From contig DPKV01000242.1 of NCBI GenBank assembly GCA_003542325.1, positions 1-6,369 of the forward strand: a DNA stretch of 6,369 bases, in the 5' to 3' direction. Position 1 is the stretch's first letter, and each line of letters begins with the position of its first letter. Positions 1-5,930 of this stretch are shown here, piece after piece. This DNA is from Anaerolineaceae bacterium (GTDB lineage: Bacteria > Chloroflexota > Anaerolineae > Anaerolineales > Anaerolineaceae). The notes under the pieces were generated by a model. The model made no database searches, was not told the DNA's origin, and saw nothing but the letters and a program-made list of their open reading frames with translations. Made by a program: the position numbers and the translations under genes.

Positions 1-501
1 AACAGCCAGTGAGTTTAGAAAAGCTGATCCAAGGTTATTCCCTTGCCGGGTGATTGTGTTTCCCTGTGCGTCTTTATAAGTGATCGTTTTACCACTGATG
101 ACATCCCGATAGTTCTTGAGGGTCAGATCCGTTGAAAAGCCAACCCATTGCTCTTCACTGACGGTTAATCTGCGGGTTCGTTTGTTGCCGTACCAGGTGA
201 CGATCTGGCCATCATCCGTTTCGATGCCTTCCCGCCATTCATTAAAAGTCGCTGTTATCCCTTCAACGGTGATGGGGCCATCCACGTCCACGTTGTCATC
301 AATGGTGATTTCACCCAAAGTGACGAGTTCTTTATGAGGGAATACCGTCCACCAACCCGAGGTAAAGATTTTGTTAGGTTGCCGGACAGAGGTGATGAGG
401 ATACCAACTATAGGAATCATCCAAATGACACATAGAAAAATGAGGATGGCATTGGCGAGGAAACTTCCTGAACGTTTTTGAGATTTTCTTTTCTTTGCCA
501 T
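1..501 (-). CDS. aglG: Sugar ABC transporter permease, MalG/AglG type (N-terminal part, runs off window)
   Basis: This is the inner-membrane subunit of a sugar importer that forms the channel together with the neighbouring permease. Only the first 167 residues are present; the frame is open to base 1. It starts with a basic stretch (MAKKRKSQKR), then a membrane helix at about residues 14-36 (ANAILIFLCVIWMIPIVGIL), then LITSVRQPNKIFTSGWWTVFP, which resembles the segment after the first helix of AglG/MalG proteins. A hydrophilic region of over 100 residues follows, before LTLKNYRDVI and FLNSLAV, the usual entry to the conserved permease domain. A large external loop after helix 1 is, from memory, an AglG trait. 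The ATG overlaps the stop of the upstream permease gene by one base (TAATG) and has AGAGG six bases upstream (508-512), so translation is probably coupled. The agl name is inferred from resemblance; the EAA loop lies outside the window. Confidence 0.86.
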   Translation of the reverse strand, partial: MAKKRKSQKRSGSFLANAILIFLCVIWMIPIVGILITSVRQPNKIFTSGWWTVFPHKELVTLGEITIDDNVDVDGPITVEGITATFNEWREGIETDDGQIVTWYGNKRTRRLTVSEEQWVGFSTDLTLKNYRDVISGKTITYKDAQGNTITRQGNNLGSAFLNSLAV

Positions 502-1625
502 TAGAAGCCTCTTTTTTCCTTATTAAAGTGGCGCAAGTTATTGATAATAACGGGTATGACAGCCACAAGAAGAATGATAGCAATCGCAGAAGCACGGCCG
601 GCGTTGTTATAAGTGAAGCTTTGCAGGTAAAACTCATTGGCAATCACGTTGGTTCCAAAATTGCCGCCGGTCATCACCCTGACGATGTCAAACGTCTTCA
701 GGCTGAAGATTACAATGGTTGTCGTTACTGTAATGATTGTCCCTTGTATGTAGGGGATTGTGATACTAAAAAAAGCTTTAACCTCACCTGCGCCATCAAT
801 ACGCGCCGCTTCGAGGAGTTCTGTGGGAACACCTTTGATTGCAGAAGAAAGAATCACCATGGCGTAGCCGGTTTGCAGCCAGATCATGATGATAATCAGG
901 AAAATATTGTTCCAGGGGGGGATATTCAACCAGGGTTGTGATTGCCCACCAAAGGCCTGAACGATAGCGTTAAGCAAGCCGATTTCCTGGACACCAATAC
1001 CCGTACCTTTATATGTATACATAAACTTCCAGATGACACCAGCTCCAACGAAGGAAATTGCCATCGGGGTAAAAATGATTGATTTGTAAACAACCTCCGC
1101 TTTGGTCCGGTCCGCAAGAACAGCAATCAACAGGCCGAAAATCACACTGAGTGAAGTTCCCAGAACCATCCACAACAAGTTGTTTCGGAAGGTTTCAAGC
1201 ATGATCGGGTCGGTGAAAGCAAAGATGTAGTTCTTTATTCCAACCCATTCCGTTCCAATGTTGTTTCTGAAGCTGGCGACCAGTGTTCGAACGACAGGGA
1301 TCGCAAGGAACCAGCCCATAATCAGGATTGCCGGCCCAACATAAATAAAGGGTTGCAACCTGTGAGTCCATTTTGGAGGCAATTTTTCGACGAACCAGTT
1401 GGCGACCCAGAACAGGAGACCAACGCCACCAACACCCCAGACAATGGCAACAATAATCTGAACAAGTTGGGGGGCTTTGGCTCTCTTTAGGAATGCAAAC
1501 CCTTGCCACAGCAATAATATGGTACCGGCAAGAATCAGCACTGACAGGACGGTTTGCCCGAAACGGGTGGAAAACCATCCCAAAAAGCCTGTCTTCTTCG
1601 GTTTTATATATTTTGGAGTTGTCAT
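501..1625 (-). CDS. aglF: Sugar ABC transporter permease, MalF/AglF type
   Basis: This is the membrane-spanning partner of the downstream permease in a sugar importer (374 aa). About eight hydrophobic segments are visible, near residues 25-46, 55-78, 93-115, 149-171, 183-203, 240-262, 294-316 and 345-363. The cytoplasmic EAA loop that docks on the ATPase is clear: ELLEAARIDGAG at 269-280, followed by the I-x-I-P end at 288-291. The two N-terminal helices before the QPFIYVGPAILIMGW core are an extension also found in AglF-like permeases. I chose the ATG at 1623-1625 because AGAGA lies seven bases upstream (1633-1637). A longer frame reaches 1691, but its first 22 codons run through a stem-loop and read as non-family sequence. 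It follows the binding-protein gene after a 106-base gap and overlaps the next permease by one base. The substrate is inferred to be an alpha-glucoside or related oligosaccharide. Confidence 0.92.
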   Translation of the reverse strand: MTTPKYIKPKKTGFLGWFSTRFGQTVLSVLILAGTILLLWQGFAFLKRAKAPQLVQIIVAIVWGVGGVGLLFWVANWFVEKLPPKWTHRLQPFIYVGPAILIMGWFLAIPVVRTLVASFRNNIGTEWVGIKNYIFAFTDPIMLETFRNNLLWMVLGTSLSVIFGLLIAVLADRTKAEVVYKSIIFTPMAISFVGAGVIWKFMYTYKGTGIGVQEIGLLNAIVQAFGGQSQPWLNIPPWNNIFLIIIMIWLQTGYAMVILSSAIKGVPTELLEAARIDGAGEVKAFFSITIPYIQGTIITVTTTIVIFSLKTFDIVRVMTGGNFGTNVIANEFYLQSFTYNNAGRASAIAIILLVAVIPVIINNLRHFNKEKRGF

Positions 1626-1650
1626 AAGCGCATCTCTTTTTTTGAAATTG

Positions 1651-1693
1651 TGATGAAGAGCAGGGATAATGATGCGTCTCCTGCTCTTCATTA
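1651..1693 (-). promoter_or_regulatory. Intercistronic stem-loop upstream of the permease genes
   Basis: The 11-base arm 1654-1664 (TGAAGAGCAGG) is perfectly complementary to 1680-1690 (CCTGCTCTTCA), with a 15-base loop. A-T, G-T and T-A pairs can extend the stem to 1651/1693. On the transcribed minus strand it is not followed by a U-tract, so it does not look like a simple terminator. It sits between the binding-protein stop and the permease start, where comparable hairpins in other sugar-transport operons (for example malE-malF of enteric bacteria) protect the upstream mRNA and reduce permease expression. That role is inferred here. Confidence 0.65.
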
Positions 1694-1704
1694 TTTTATT
1701 GGGT

Positions 1705-1722
1705 CAGGTTGAGATCAACCTG
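1705..1722 (-). promoter_or_regulatory. Second intercistronic stem-loop just after the binding-protein stop
   Basis: This is a perfect 8-base inverted repeat, CAGGTTGA (1705-1712) and TCAACCTG (1715-1722), with two bases between the arms. In RNA the innermost pairs would open to give a loop of about four to six bases. It begins nine bases after the binding-protein stop codon. The following minus-strand sequence is A-rich rather than U-rich, so an mRNA-stabilising or 3'-end-blocking role is more likely than intrinsic termination. It is in tandem with the larger stem-loop at 1651-1693. Confidence 0.5.
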
Positions 1723-1731
1723 GACAGTGTG

Positions 1732-3105
1732 TTACTCGGTTGGCCAGGAAGCATCAATCTGCTGCAAGGCTTCTTCGCGGGTAATGGTGCCGCTCACGTA
1801 GTCGGTCATATACTTCCAGAAGGTGCCTGCGCCAACTGCACCGGGCATAAGGTCGGAACCATCAAAGCGGAAGGTTGTTGCGTTGCGGATGGTCTCTGCC
1901 ACACTACGGGTGATGGGATCAGCGTACCAATCCAGGCTGGCATCATTATGAACACCGATTGCGCCGCCGGATCCAATCCAGACTTTCAGGGATTCACCGG
2001 TTGAGAAGTACTGGAATACTGCACGGACTTCAGGTCGGTCGTTGAACATCGCATAAATGTCGCCGGCGCCAAGAACAGGGCTGCCGTATGTTTCGTCGAT
2101 GGGTGGGAAGTAGAAGAAGTCATAATCCACACCAGCGACTGCTTCTTCGGGGAAGAAGGTGGTCACGAAGTTACCCTGTCGGTTGAACCAGCACTTCGGC
2201 GGATTTTCGAACATGGGCTTGGGGGCATCACCAAAGTTGATGGTGGGGATAGCCTCGGTGCCGCCGTAGACGTAATCATTGTTGAACCAAATCTCGTCAA
2301 TGTAGTCGAGGGCCAGGTTGACCTGAGGTGAATCGAATTTCAATTCACCGGCGACCCAGGCGTCGTAATCCTCAGCGGGAGCGACGCGCAGGAGCACGTC
2401 TTCAATCCAGTCGGTCATGGTCCAGCCGGTGGCAGCGCCGGATTCGATCCCAATACACCAGGCGGTGTCGCCGTCATCAGCAATTTGCTGCGTGAGGGCC
2501 ATCATTTCATCCCATGTGGTGGGAACGGTATAGCCGGCTTCATCAAAAGCGGCCTTCGGATAGAACACGAAGGATTTGCCGTTCGCGCGGGCCCAAATGC
2601 CAGCCATCATCTCTTCGCCATCAGGGCCGGCCATCATGGACAGGTTTTTCCAGGCGTCGGTGTAGTTCTGCTCGATCCAATCCGGATTGATCACATCGCG
2701 TGGGTCAATGACATAACCTTTTGCAGCCGCAGTGGCTAAAAGGCCGGGTTGCGGGAAGTCGGCGATGTCGGGACTGTCACCAGCATCCAGGCGGATGTTG
2801 ATGGTGGCTTCAAATTCCTTTGAGCCTTCATATTGAATGTCAATACCGGTGGCTTCTTCGAAACCTTTGATGGAATCTTCAAAGACGACGGCATCCTGAT
2901 CCGTGAAGGGACCGGACATGGTCACAACTGTGCCATCATACATGCCTGCATAGGCATTTGCCAACTCCTGGCCTTGCGGAAGGGCTTCCGCATCGCCAGT
3001 ATCACCAGCCGCGGCACCATCGTCTTTTGGTGCGCATGAGGCTAAGACCATCGATGAAGCGATGGCCAGGGTGAAAATTATCCATAAAATCTTCTTAGTT
3101 TTCAT
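1732..3105 (-). CDS. aglE: Sugar-binding lipoprotein of an ABC importer, AglE type
   Basis: This is the extracytoplasmic solute receptor that captures sugar and delivers it to the permease pair (457-aa precursor). The N-terminus is a lipoprotein signal peptide: KTKK, a hydrophobic core (ILWIIFTLAIASSMV) and a lipobox LASC with the lipidated cysteine at residue 24. A low-complexity, acidic linker rich in Ala, Gly and Asp runs to about residue 45. Blocks that resemble alpha-glucoside-binding AglE proteins as I remember them include FEEATGIDIQYEGS (82-95), DIADFPQPGLLA (113-124), AWCIGIESGAATGW (215-228), PPKCW (302-306), GSPVLGAGD (341-349) and NATTFRFDGSDLMPG (408-422). The ATG at 3103-3105 has a strong AGAGGAGA upstream (3109-3116). 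A longer in-frame reading from a TTG at 3168 would add 21 residues before the signal peptide and is less likely. The ligand is inferred; another alpha-linked or related oligosaccharide is possible. Confidence 0.93.
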   Translation of the reverse strand: MKTKKILWIIFTLAIASSMVLASCAPKDDGAAAGDTGDAEALPQGQELANAYAGMYDGTVVTMSGPFTDQDAVVFEDSIKGFEEATGIDIQYEGSKEFEATINIRLDAGDSPDIADFPQPGLLATAAAKGYVIDPRDVINPDWIEQNYTDAWKNLSMMAGPDGEEMMAGIWARANGKSFVFYPKAAFDEAGYTVPTTWDEMMALTQQIADDGDTAWCIGIESGAATGWTMTDWIEDVLLRVAPAEDYDAWVAGELKFDSPQVNLALDYIDEIWFNNDYVYGGTEAIPTINFGDAPKPMFENPPKCWFNRQGNFVTTFFPEEAVAGVDYDFFYFPPIDETYGSPVLGAGDIYAMFNDRPEVRAVFQYFSTGESLKVWIGSGGAIGVHNDASLDWYADPITRSVAETIRNATTFRFDGSDLMPGAVGAGTFWKYMTDYVSGTITREEALQQIDASWPTE

Positions 3106-3167
3106 TGGTCTCCTCTTATTAATTAAGAAATTGGACAGGTTTCGTGCTTTTATAGTTTTGTTAATCA

Positions 3168-3179
3168 ATCACCTCCTTT
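3168..3179 (-). promoter_or_regulatory. Near-perfect Shine-Dalgarno sequence without a well-spaced start
   Basis: Directly after the LacI stop codon the minus strand reads AAAGGAGGTGAT, twelve bases complementary to the conserved 3' end of 16S rRNA. The nearest possible start is a TTG at 3166-3168, only three bases after GGAGG. It is in frame with the binding-protein gene but would put 21 extra residues before its signal peptide. The binding-protein ATG at 3105 has its own Shine-Dalgarno. The element may be a ribosome standby or mRNA-stabilising site; this is an inference. Confidence 0.45.
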
Positions 3180-4223
3180 TTACTGTTTTTGCTTCCCAAA
3201 GGGAGCAGTTGATTTCCGATCGATAAGGGTGAAATCCAACCGCAGATGTTTTGCAATGCTGTCTTTATCCTGGATCTGCTCCAGGAGCAGGAAACAAGCG
3301 TTTTGGGCTAATTGAAGCGCAGGAAGATGGATGGTCGTCAGGGGAGGATCGATGAACTTTGACCAGGGGAGGTCATCAAATCCGATCATCGAAAGATCTT
3401 CCGGAACGGAAAGGTTATGCTCTTTGATGGCAGACACCGCGCCAATGGCGACGTTATCGCTGGCGACGAATACTGCTGAAAAGTCTTTTCCCTGGTCAAG
3501 CAGGGAGGTCATGGCGTCGTGTCCGCTTTGGGGATCAAAATCCGCGTGACGAATAAGGGTCTCATCAAACTCAATCCCGGCGTCTTTCAAAGCGTCCTGA
3601 TACCCGGCTAACCGCTGGAAGGCGGAACTGAAAGCAAGATTGGCATTGGTGACACAGGCAATCTTTCTATGTCCCAGATTGATCAGATGCTGCACGGCTC
3701 TTTCGGCTGCCAGGCGGTTATCAATATCCACAGAAGACAGGTTCGAGTCTTCCAATTCACCCATCACCACAGCCGGGATTTCAAGTGATTCGAGTTCTTT
3801 TAGCCCACGGTCATCCAGAAGGGGTGTGAGGAGGATCATGCCATCGATATGTTTGGCTTTGATCAGTTTTCGATAGGTTTCAACCTGTTGTTCGGCGTCC
3901 ACCCATTCCACCAACAGACTTAACTGATGCTGGTTGACCACACTGAGCAGGCCACCGACGATCTGGGGGAGAAACGTATCCGAAAGGATGTACTGCGGGC
4001 TGCGGTTCATGATCAGGCCAATCGCTTTGGCGCTGCGTGTGGCCAGGGCGCGGGCTGACGCATTAGGAACATACCCTAATTCTTTGATCGCCTCTTGAAC
4101 TTTCTTTCGGGTCTCAGGGGAAATATTGTATTGCTTGACGTCGTTAATAACAAAGGAAACGGTAGTTCTGGAGACGCCTGCTAAATCCGCTACATCCTGA
4201 CTCGTAATACGTTTCTTAGCCAC
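3180..4223 (-). CDS. LacI/GalR-family transcriptional regulator
   Basis: This is a cytoplasmic DNA-binding sugar sensor (347 aa, normal for the family). The LacI helix-turn-helix covers residues 5-30 (ITSQDVADLAGVSRTTVSFV), with recognition helix SRTTVSFVIN. It is followed by ISPETRKKVQEAIKELGY and the hinge region PNASARALATRSA (53-65). The remainder is a periplasmic-binding-protein-like effector domain beginning IGLIMNRS, with family hallmarks LGHRKIACVT, FVASDNVAIGAVSAI and PEDLSMIGFDDLPWSKFIDPPLTTI. The start is GTG at 4221-4223, with AGGGA (4231-4235) seven bases upstream. It lies first in an apparent operon with the sugar-binding protein and permeases, so it probably controls that transporter and itself through the TTAAC-N4-GTTAA sites upstream. 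The effector is not known from sequence. Family assignment is firm; the target is inferred. Confidence 0.95.
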   Translation of the reverse strand: MAKKRITSQDVADLAGVSRTTVSFVINDVKQYNISPETRKKVQEAIKELGYVPNASARALATRSAKAIGLIMNRSPQYILSDTFLPQIVGGLLSVVNQHQLSLLVEWVDAEQQVETYRKLIKAKHIDGMILLTPLLDDRGLKELESLEIPAVVMGELEDSNLSSVDIDNRLAAERAVQHLINLGHRKIACVTNANLAFSSAFQRLAGYQDALKDAGIEFDETLIRHADFDPQSGHDAMTSLLDQGKDFSAVFVASDNVAIGAVSAIKEHNLSVPEDLSMIGFDDLPWSKFIDPPLTTIHLPALQLAQNACFLLLEQIQDKDSIAKHLRLDFTLIDRKSTAPFGKQKQ

Positions 4224-4258
4224 CTGTATATCCCTGCTGTTATTTGCTCATCAATATG

Positions 4259-4272
4259 TTAACCCATGTTAA
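4259..4272 (-). promoter_or_regulatory. Putative LacI-family operator O1
   Basis: The inverted repeat TTAAC-CCAT-GTTAA (plus-strand reading) has the same arm sequence and the same 4-base spacer as the repeat at 4342-4355. It lies roughly +8 to +21 from the transcription start predicted from the promoter at 4286-4315, a usual place for repressor binding. An overlapping 10-base palindrome ATGTTAACAT is at 4266-4275. That it is the site of the adjacent LacI protein is inferred from position and symmetry. Confidence 0.6.
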
Positions 4273-4285
4273 CATTAGTAACCCC

Positions 4286-4315
4286 ATTATAGCATATGTT
4301 AATTAAACCTGTCAA
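4286..4315 (-). promoter_or_regulatory. Sigma70-type promoter of the lacI-transporter operon
   Basis: On the minus strand there is a perfect -35 hexamer TTGACA (4310-4315), an 18-base spacer, and a perfect -10 hexamer TATAAT (4286-4291). The -10 is preceded by TGC, giving an extended -10 motif. Transcription should start near 4279, leaving a leader of about 55 bases before the GTG of the regulator gene. Two perfect hexamers indicate a strong promoter that would need tight repression, which fits the flanking inverted repeats. A further GTTAA half-site (4298-4302) lies inside the spacer. Confidence 0.8.
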
Positions 4316-4341
4316 TAACTCGCGTTACTAAAGCGGTTTTA

Positions 4342-4355
4342 TTAACAATCGTTAA
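4342..4355 (-). promoter_or_regulatory. Putative LacI-family operator O2 (upstream)
   Basis: The core is TTAAC-AATC-GTTAA, and the symmetry extends to perfect 10-base arms: TTTTATTAAC at 4337-4346 and GTTAATAAAA at 4351-4360. It shares arms and spacer length with the repeat at 4259-4272; the centres are 83 bp apart, close to eight helical turns. It lies about 70 bp upstream of the predicted transcription start. An AT-rich terminator hairpin for the sulfotransferase gene is an alternative reading, but the stem is nearly all A-T pairs and would be weak. Confidence 0.55.
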
Positions 4356-4360
4356 TAAAA

Positions 4361-4447
4361 TAATACAAGGACGCGTAAAATCTCGGAATGGTTGGAATCG
4401 CGGGTATTGGAGAAGGGGAAAGCTGTTGGGTGGGGGCGCTAACAGGT
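4361..4447. other. Spacer downstream of the sulfotransferase gene
   Basis: These 87 bases lie between the sulfotransferase stop and the upstream operator. The sequence is G-rich on the plus strand (for example GTTGGGTGGGGGCG). I found no convincing hairpin with a U-tract on the minus strand, no RNA gene and no open frame worth calling. Where sulfotransferase transcription ends is therefore unclear. Confidence 0.4.
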
Positions 4448-5656
4448 TCAGGAATGTTTTGATGTGCCGGATTGGACTTTTTTAAGTGGGATCAACTGGC
4501 GCAGGACCGGTTTTTTGACTTTTTGCTCAATCTCTTTTTCGGAAAGGCCCATTTCCTCAAGGGAATAATGATGGGAGCTTTTATATTGTTTTGATTTTTC
4601 AGCTTCTTCTTGGAGGATGTGCTGGTATTCCTCGGTAAGTTCGATCCCAAACCGTTGATAGATTTCTTCTATGGTGCCCTTGGGGTCGGCAACCAGGTCA
4701 TCGTAGGTGATCAGCGTGTACTGGTCTTCCGGGAGGTGTTTCAGGTATCGATGGGGATAAATGTACCAATGGCGAGCCTGTTCCATGATCACTTTTGGTC
4801 CGGCCTTGGGGTAATTTTCTTCTGGATCCCCATAGGTTTTCCAGTGGTTGGTAAACATGCTGATCGTGGAGGGAATAACGCGGTCGGGAGACCGGACCAG
4901 GTTGATGAATTTGGCGTCCGGAAAGCGTTCCAGCAGGGAGCGGACTTTGGCGGAGTTGGTTGGGCTTTTGGAGATGTAGCGCTTACCGCCCTTCGCATAG
5001 ACATGGCGTTTTAATACGTCCTGGTAGTAATTCATGTCGCTGGTGCGTTGTTCTTCCGGGATTTCATCATCAAAGTAGATATAATCGTGGACGATCTCAG
5101 GGAAAGGGAAGAAGGCGAAGAGGTTGTAGGTGGACCACGCATGTAGAAGAACGTGGCTGTCCTCTTCGATCTCACGCAGCCCCGTTGGGTGCATGTAAGA
5201 ATACTCCCGGAGAGCCTTATCGAATGCATCGATCAGCTTGCTGATGGGATTGCCAACAAGACGGTTGAGCTTCATGACCCAGTGCGCCAGCCTGCGCTGG
5301 GTGACGGAAGGGGCCAGAAAGATCTCCCAGGAGGTCATCCCGGTAAAACGTTCGTCTTTTGCAAGGAGACGGTGCAGGAAGGTGGTTCCTGATCGGAAGT
5401 TGCCGATAATGAAGATCGGTTGTCTGACATTTTGATTCTTAAGTTGGGGGTAAAAAAGGTTATCCAAACCATATGCAAGCCGAATGCTGTAATGCCAGAT
5501 GGGATAGGCGACAAAGATGAAGGAGATGATGAAGAATCGTTTGAAAGTCAGCCTTCCAGGGGTATGTTCGGATTTGAAGAGGCTGTAATAGATGGTCTTG
5601 AAAAACAGTTTGAAGTTTGGCATATAAGTAAAACGTAACCCTTTTGTGAGGTCCAC
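4448..5656 (-). CDS. Sulfotransferase family protein (PAPS-dependent type), membrane-associated
   Basis: This protein is predicted to transfer a sulfuryl group from PAPS to an unknown acceptor (402 aa). The 5'-phosphosulfate-binding loop is clear: IFIIGNFRSGTTFLHRLL at 81-98. The 3'-phosphate-binding region is FINLVRSPDRVIPSTISMF at 250-268, with the expected Arg (255) and Ser (263). Between them are RYISKSPTNSAKVRSLLERF (226-245) and EEDSHVLLHAW (164-174), both typical of the Sulfotransfer_3 group. A hydrophobic segment at about 41-57 (FFIISFIFVAYPIWHYS) suggests membrane attachment, with the catalytic domain probably cytoplasmic. The C-terminus is rich in Lys and Glu. The start is GTG at 5654-5656 with AGG six bases upstream; an ATG at 5623 is possible and would remove 11 residues. 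It lies upstream of lacI on the same strand, 224 bp away and separated by lacI's own promoter, so a link to the sugar operon is not shown. Confidence 0.9.
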   Translation of the reverse strand: MDLTKGLRFTYMPNFKLFFKTIYYSLFKSEHTPGRLTFKRFFIISFIFVAYPIWHYSIRLAYGLDNLFYPQLKNQNVRQPIFIIGNFRSGTTFLHRLLAKDERFTGMTSWEIFLAPSVTQRRLAHWVMKLNRLVGNPISKLIDAFDKALREYSYMHPTGLREIEEDSHVLLHAWSTYNLFAFFPFPEIVHDYIYFDDEIPEEQRTSDMNYYQDVLKRHVYAKGGKRYISKSPTNSAKVRSLLERFPDAKFINLVRSPDRVIPSTISMFTNHWKTYGDPEENYPKAGPKVIMEQARHWYIYPHRYLKHLPEDQYTLITYDDLVADPKGTIEEIYQRFGIELTEEYQHILQEEAEKSKQYKSSHHYSLEEMGLSEKEIEQKVKKPVLRQLIPLKKVQSGTSKHS

Positions 5657-5930
5657 GATACCTGGGGATTCGTGTGTTGACTAACCGATAGCATTATACT
5701 TTTTCAGCAGCCCACGTGCAGCAGGTTTAGTGTAATAATCCTGTAAATTATTTGGGGAATTGGGGCTTGGATTCAACTCGCAAGTGCAACAATAACGGTT
5801 TTTAAAAACAAATTGGATTAAATTCAGCAGCTTGCAGAGCTTGATATTGTAGTCACTGCAGGAATAGATCCTTATGGCGAAGCTCTGATAATCAGGAGAT
5901 CAGACCAGAAACCCAAATGATCGCTATAGG
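5657..5930. other. AT-richer intergenic region without a supported gene
   Basis: These 274 bases separate the sulfotransferase start from the xanthine-dehydrogenase-like remnant. They hold a candidate -10 box for the sulfotransferase gene (5693-5698), a palindrome GTTTTTAAAAAC (5798-5809), and an 8-base inverted repeat CAGAGCTT/AAGCTCTG (5835-5842 and 5880-5887) with 37 bases between the arms. Short open stretches on both strands lack good starts and ribosome-binding sites. No tRNA or other structured RNA was recognised. Confidence 0.5.
5693..5698 (-). promoter_or_regulatory. Candidate -10 box upstream of the sulfotransferase gene
   Basis: A perfect TATAAT on the minus strand lies 37 bases upstream of the GTG start at 5656, a plausible position for a promoter with a short leader. 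No good -35 is found at a spacing of 16-18 bases (the best matches are about three of six), and there is no TGn extension, so the call is tentative. Confidence 0.35.

Noticed and set aside
495..941. 148-codon plus-strand frame opposite the first permease gene
   Set aside because: It lies wholly antisense to a well-supported permease with membrane helices and an EAA loop; its own translation shows no recognisable domain.
1622..1633. Three-codon mini-frame (ATG CGC TTA TGA) whose stop overlaps the permease ATG
   Set aside because: Its Shine-Dalgarno-like sequence directly abuts the ATG with no spacing, so initiation there is unlikely; probably chance.
1626..1691. N-terminal extension of the first permease to a start at 1691
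   Set aside because: The extra 22 codons come from the arms and loop of a stem-loop and are not family-like; the ATG at 1625 has a properly spaced Shine-Dalgarno.
3106..3179. A separate promoter for the binding-protein gene in the 74-base gap
   Set aside because: TTGATT and TATAAA are present on the minus strand, but only eight or so bases apart, and neither has a partner hexamer at 16-18 bases.
4337..4360. The AT-rich inverted repeat as an intrinsic terminator of the sulfotransferase gene
   Set aside because: The stem is almost entirely A-T pairs and would be weak; the shared arms and spacer with 4259-4272 fit an operator better.
4610..5014. 134-codon plus-strand frame opposite the sulfotransferase gene
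   Set aside because: It is antisense to a gene with clear catalytic motifs, and the translation has no family features.
5681..5899. Minus-strand open stretch of about 72 codons ending in TAG at 5681-5683, upstream of the sulfotransferase gene
   Set aside because: It has no ATG, no ribosome-binding site and a composition rich in Asn, Cys and Tyr as expected from AT-rich non-coding DNA; it also covers the candidate -10 box.
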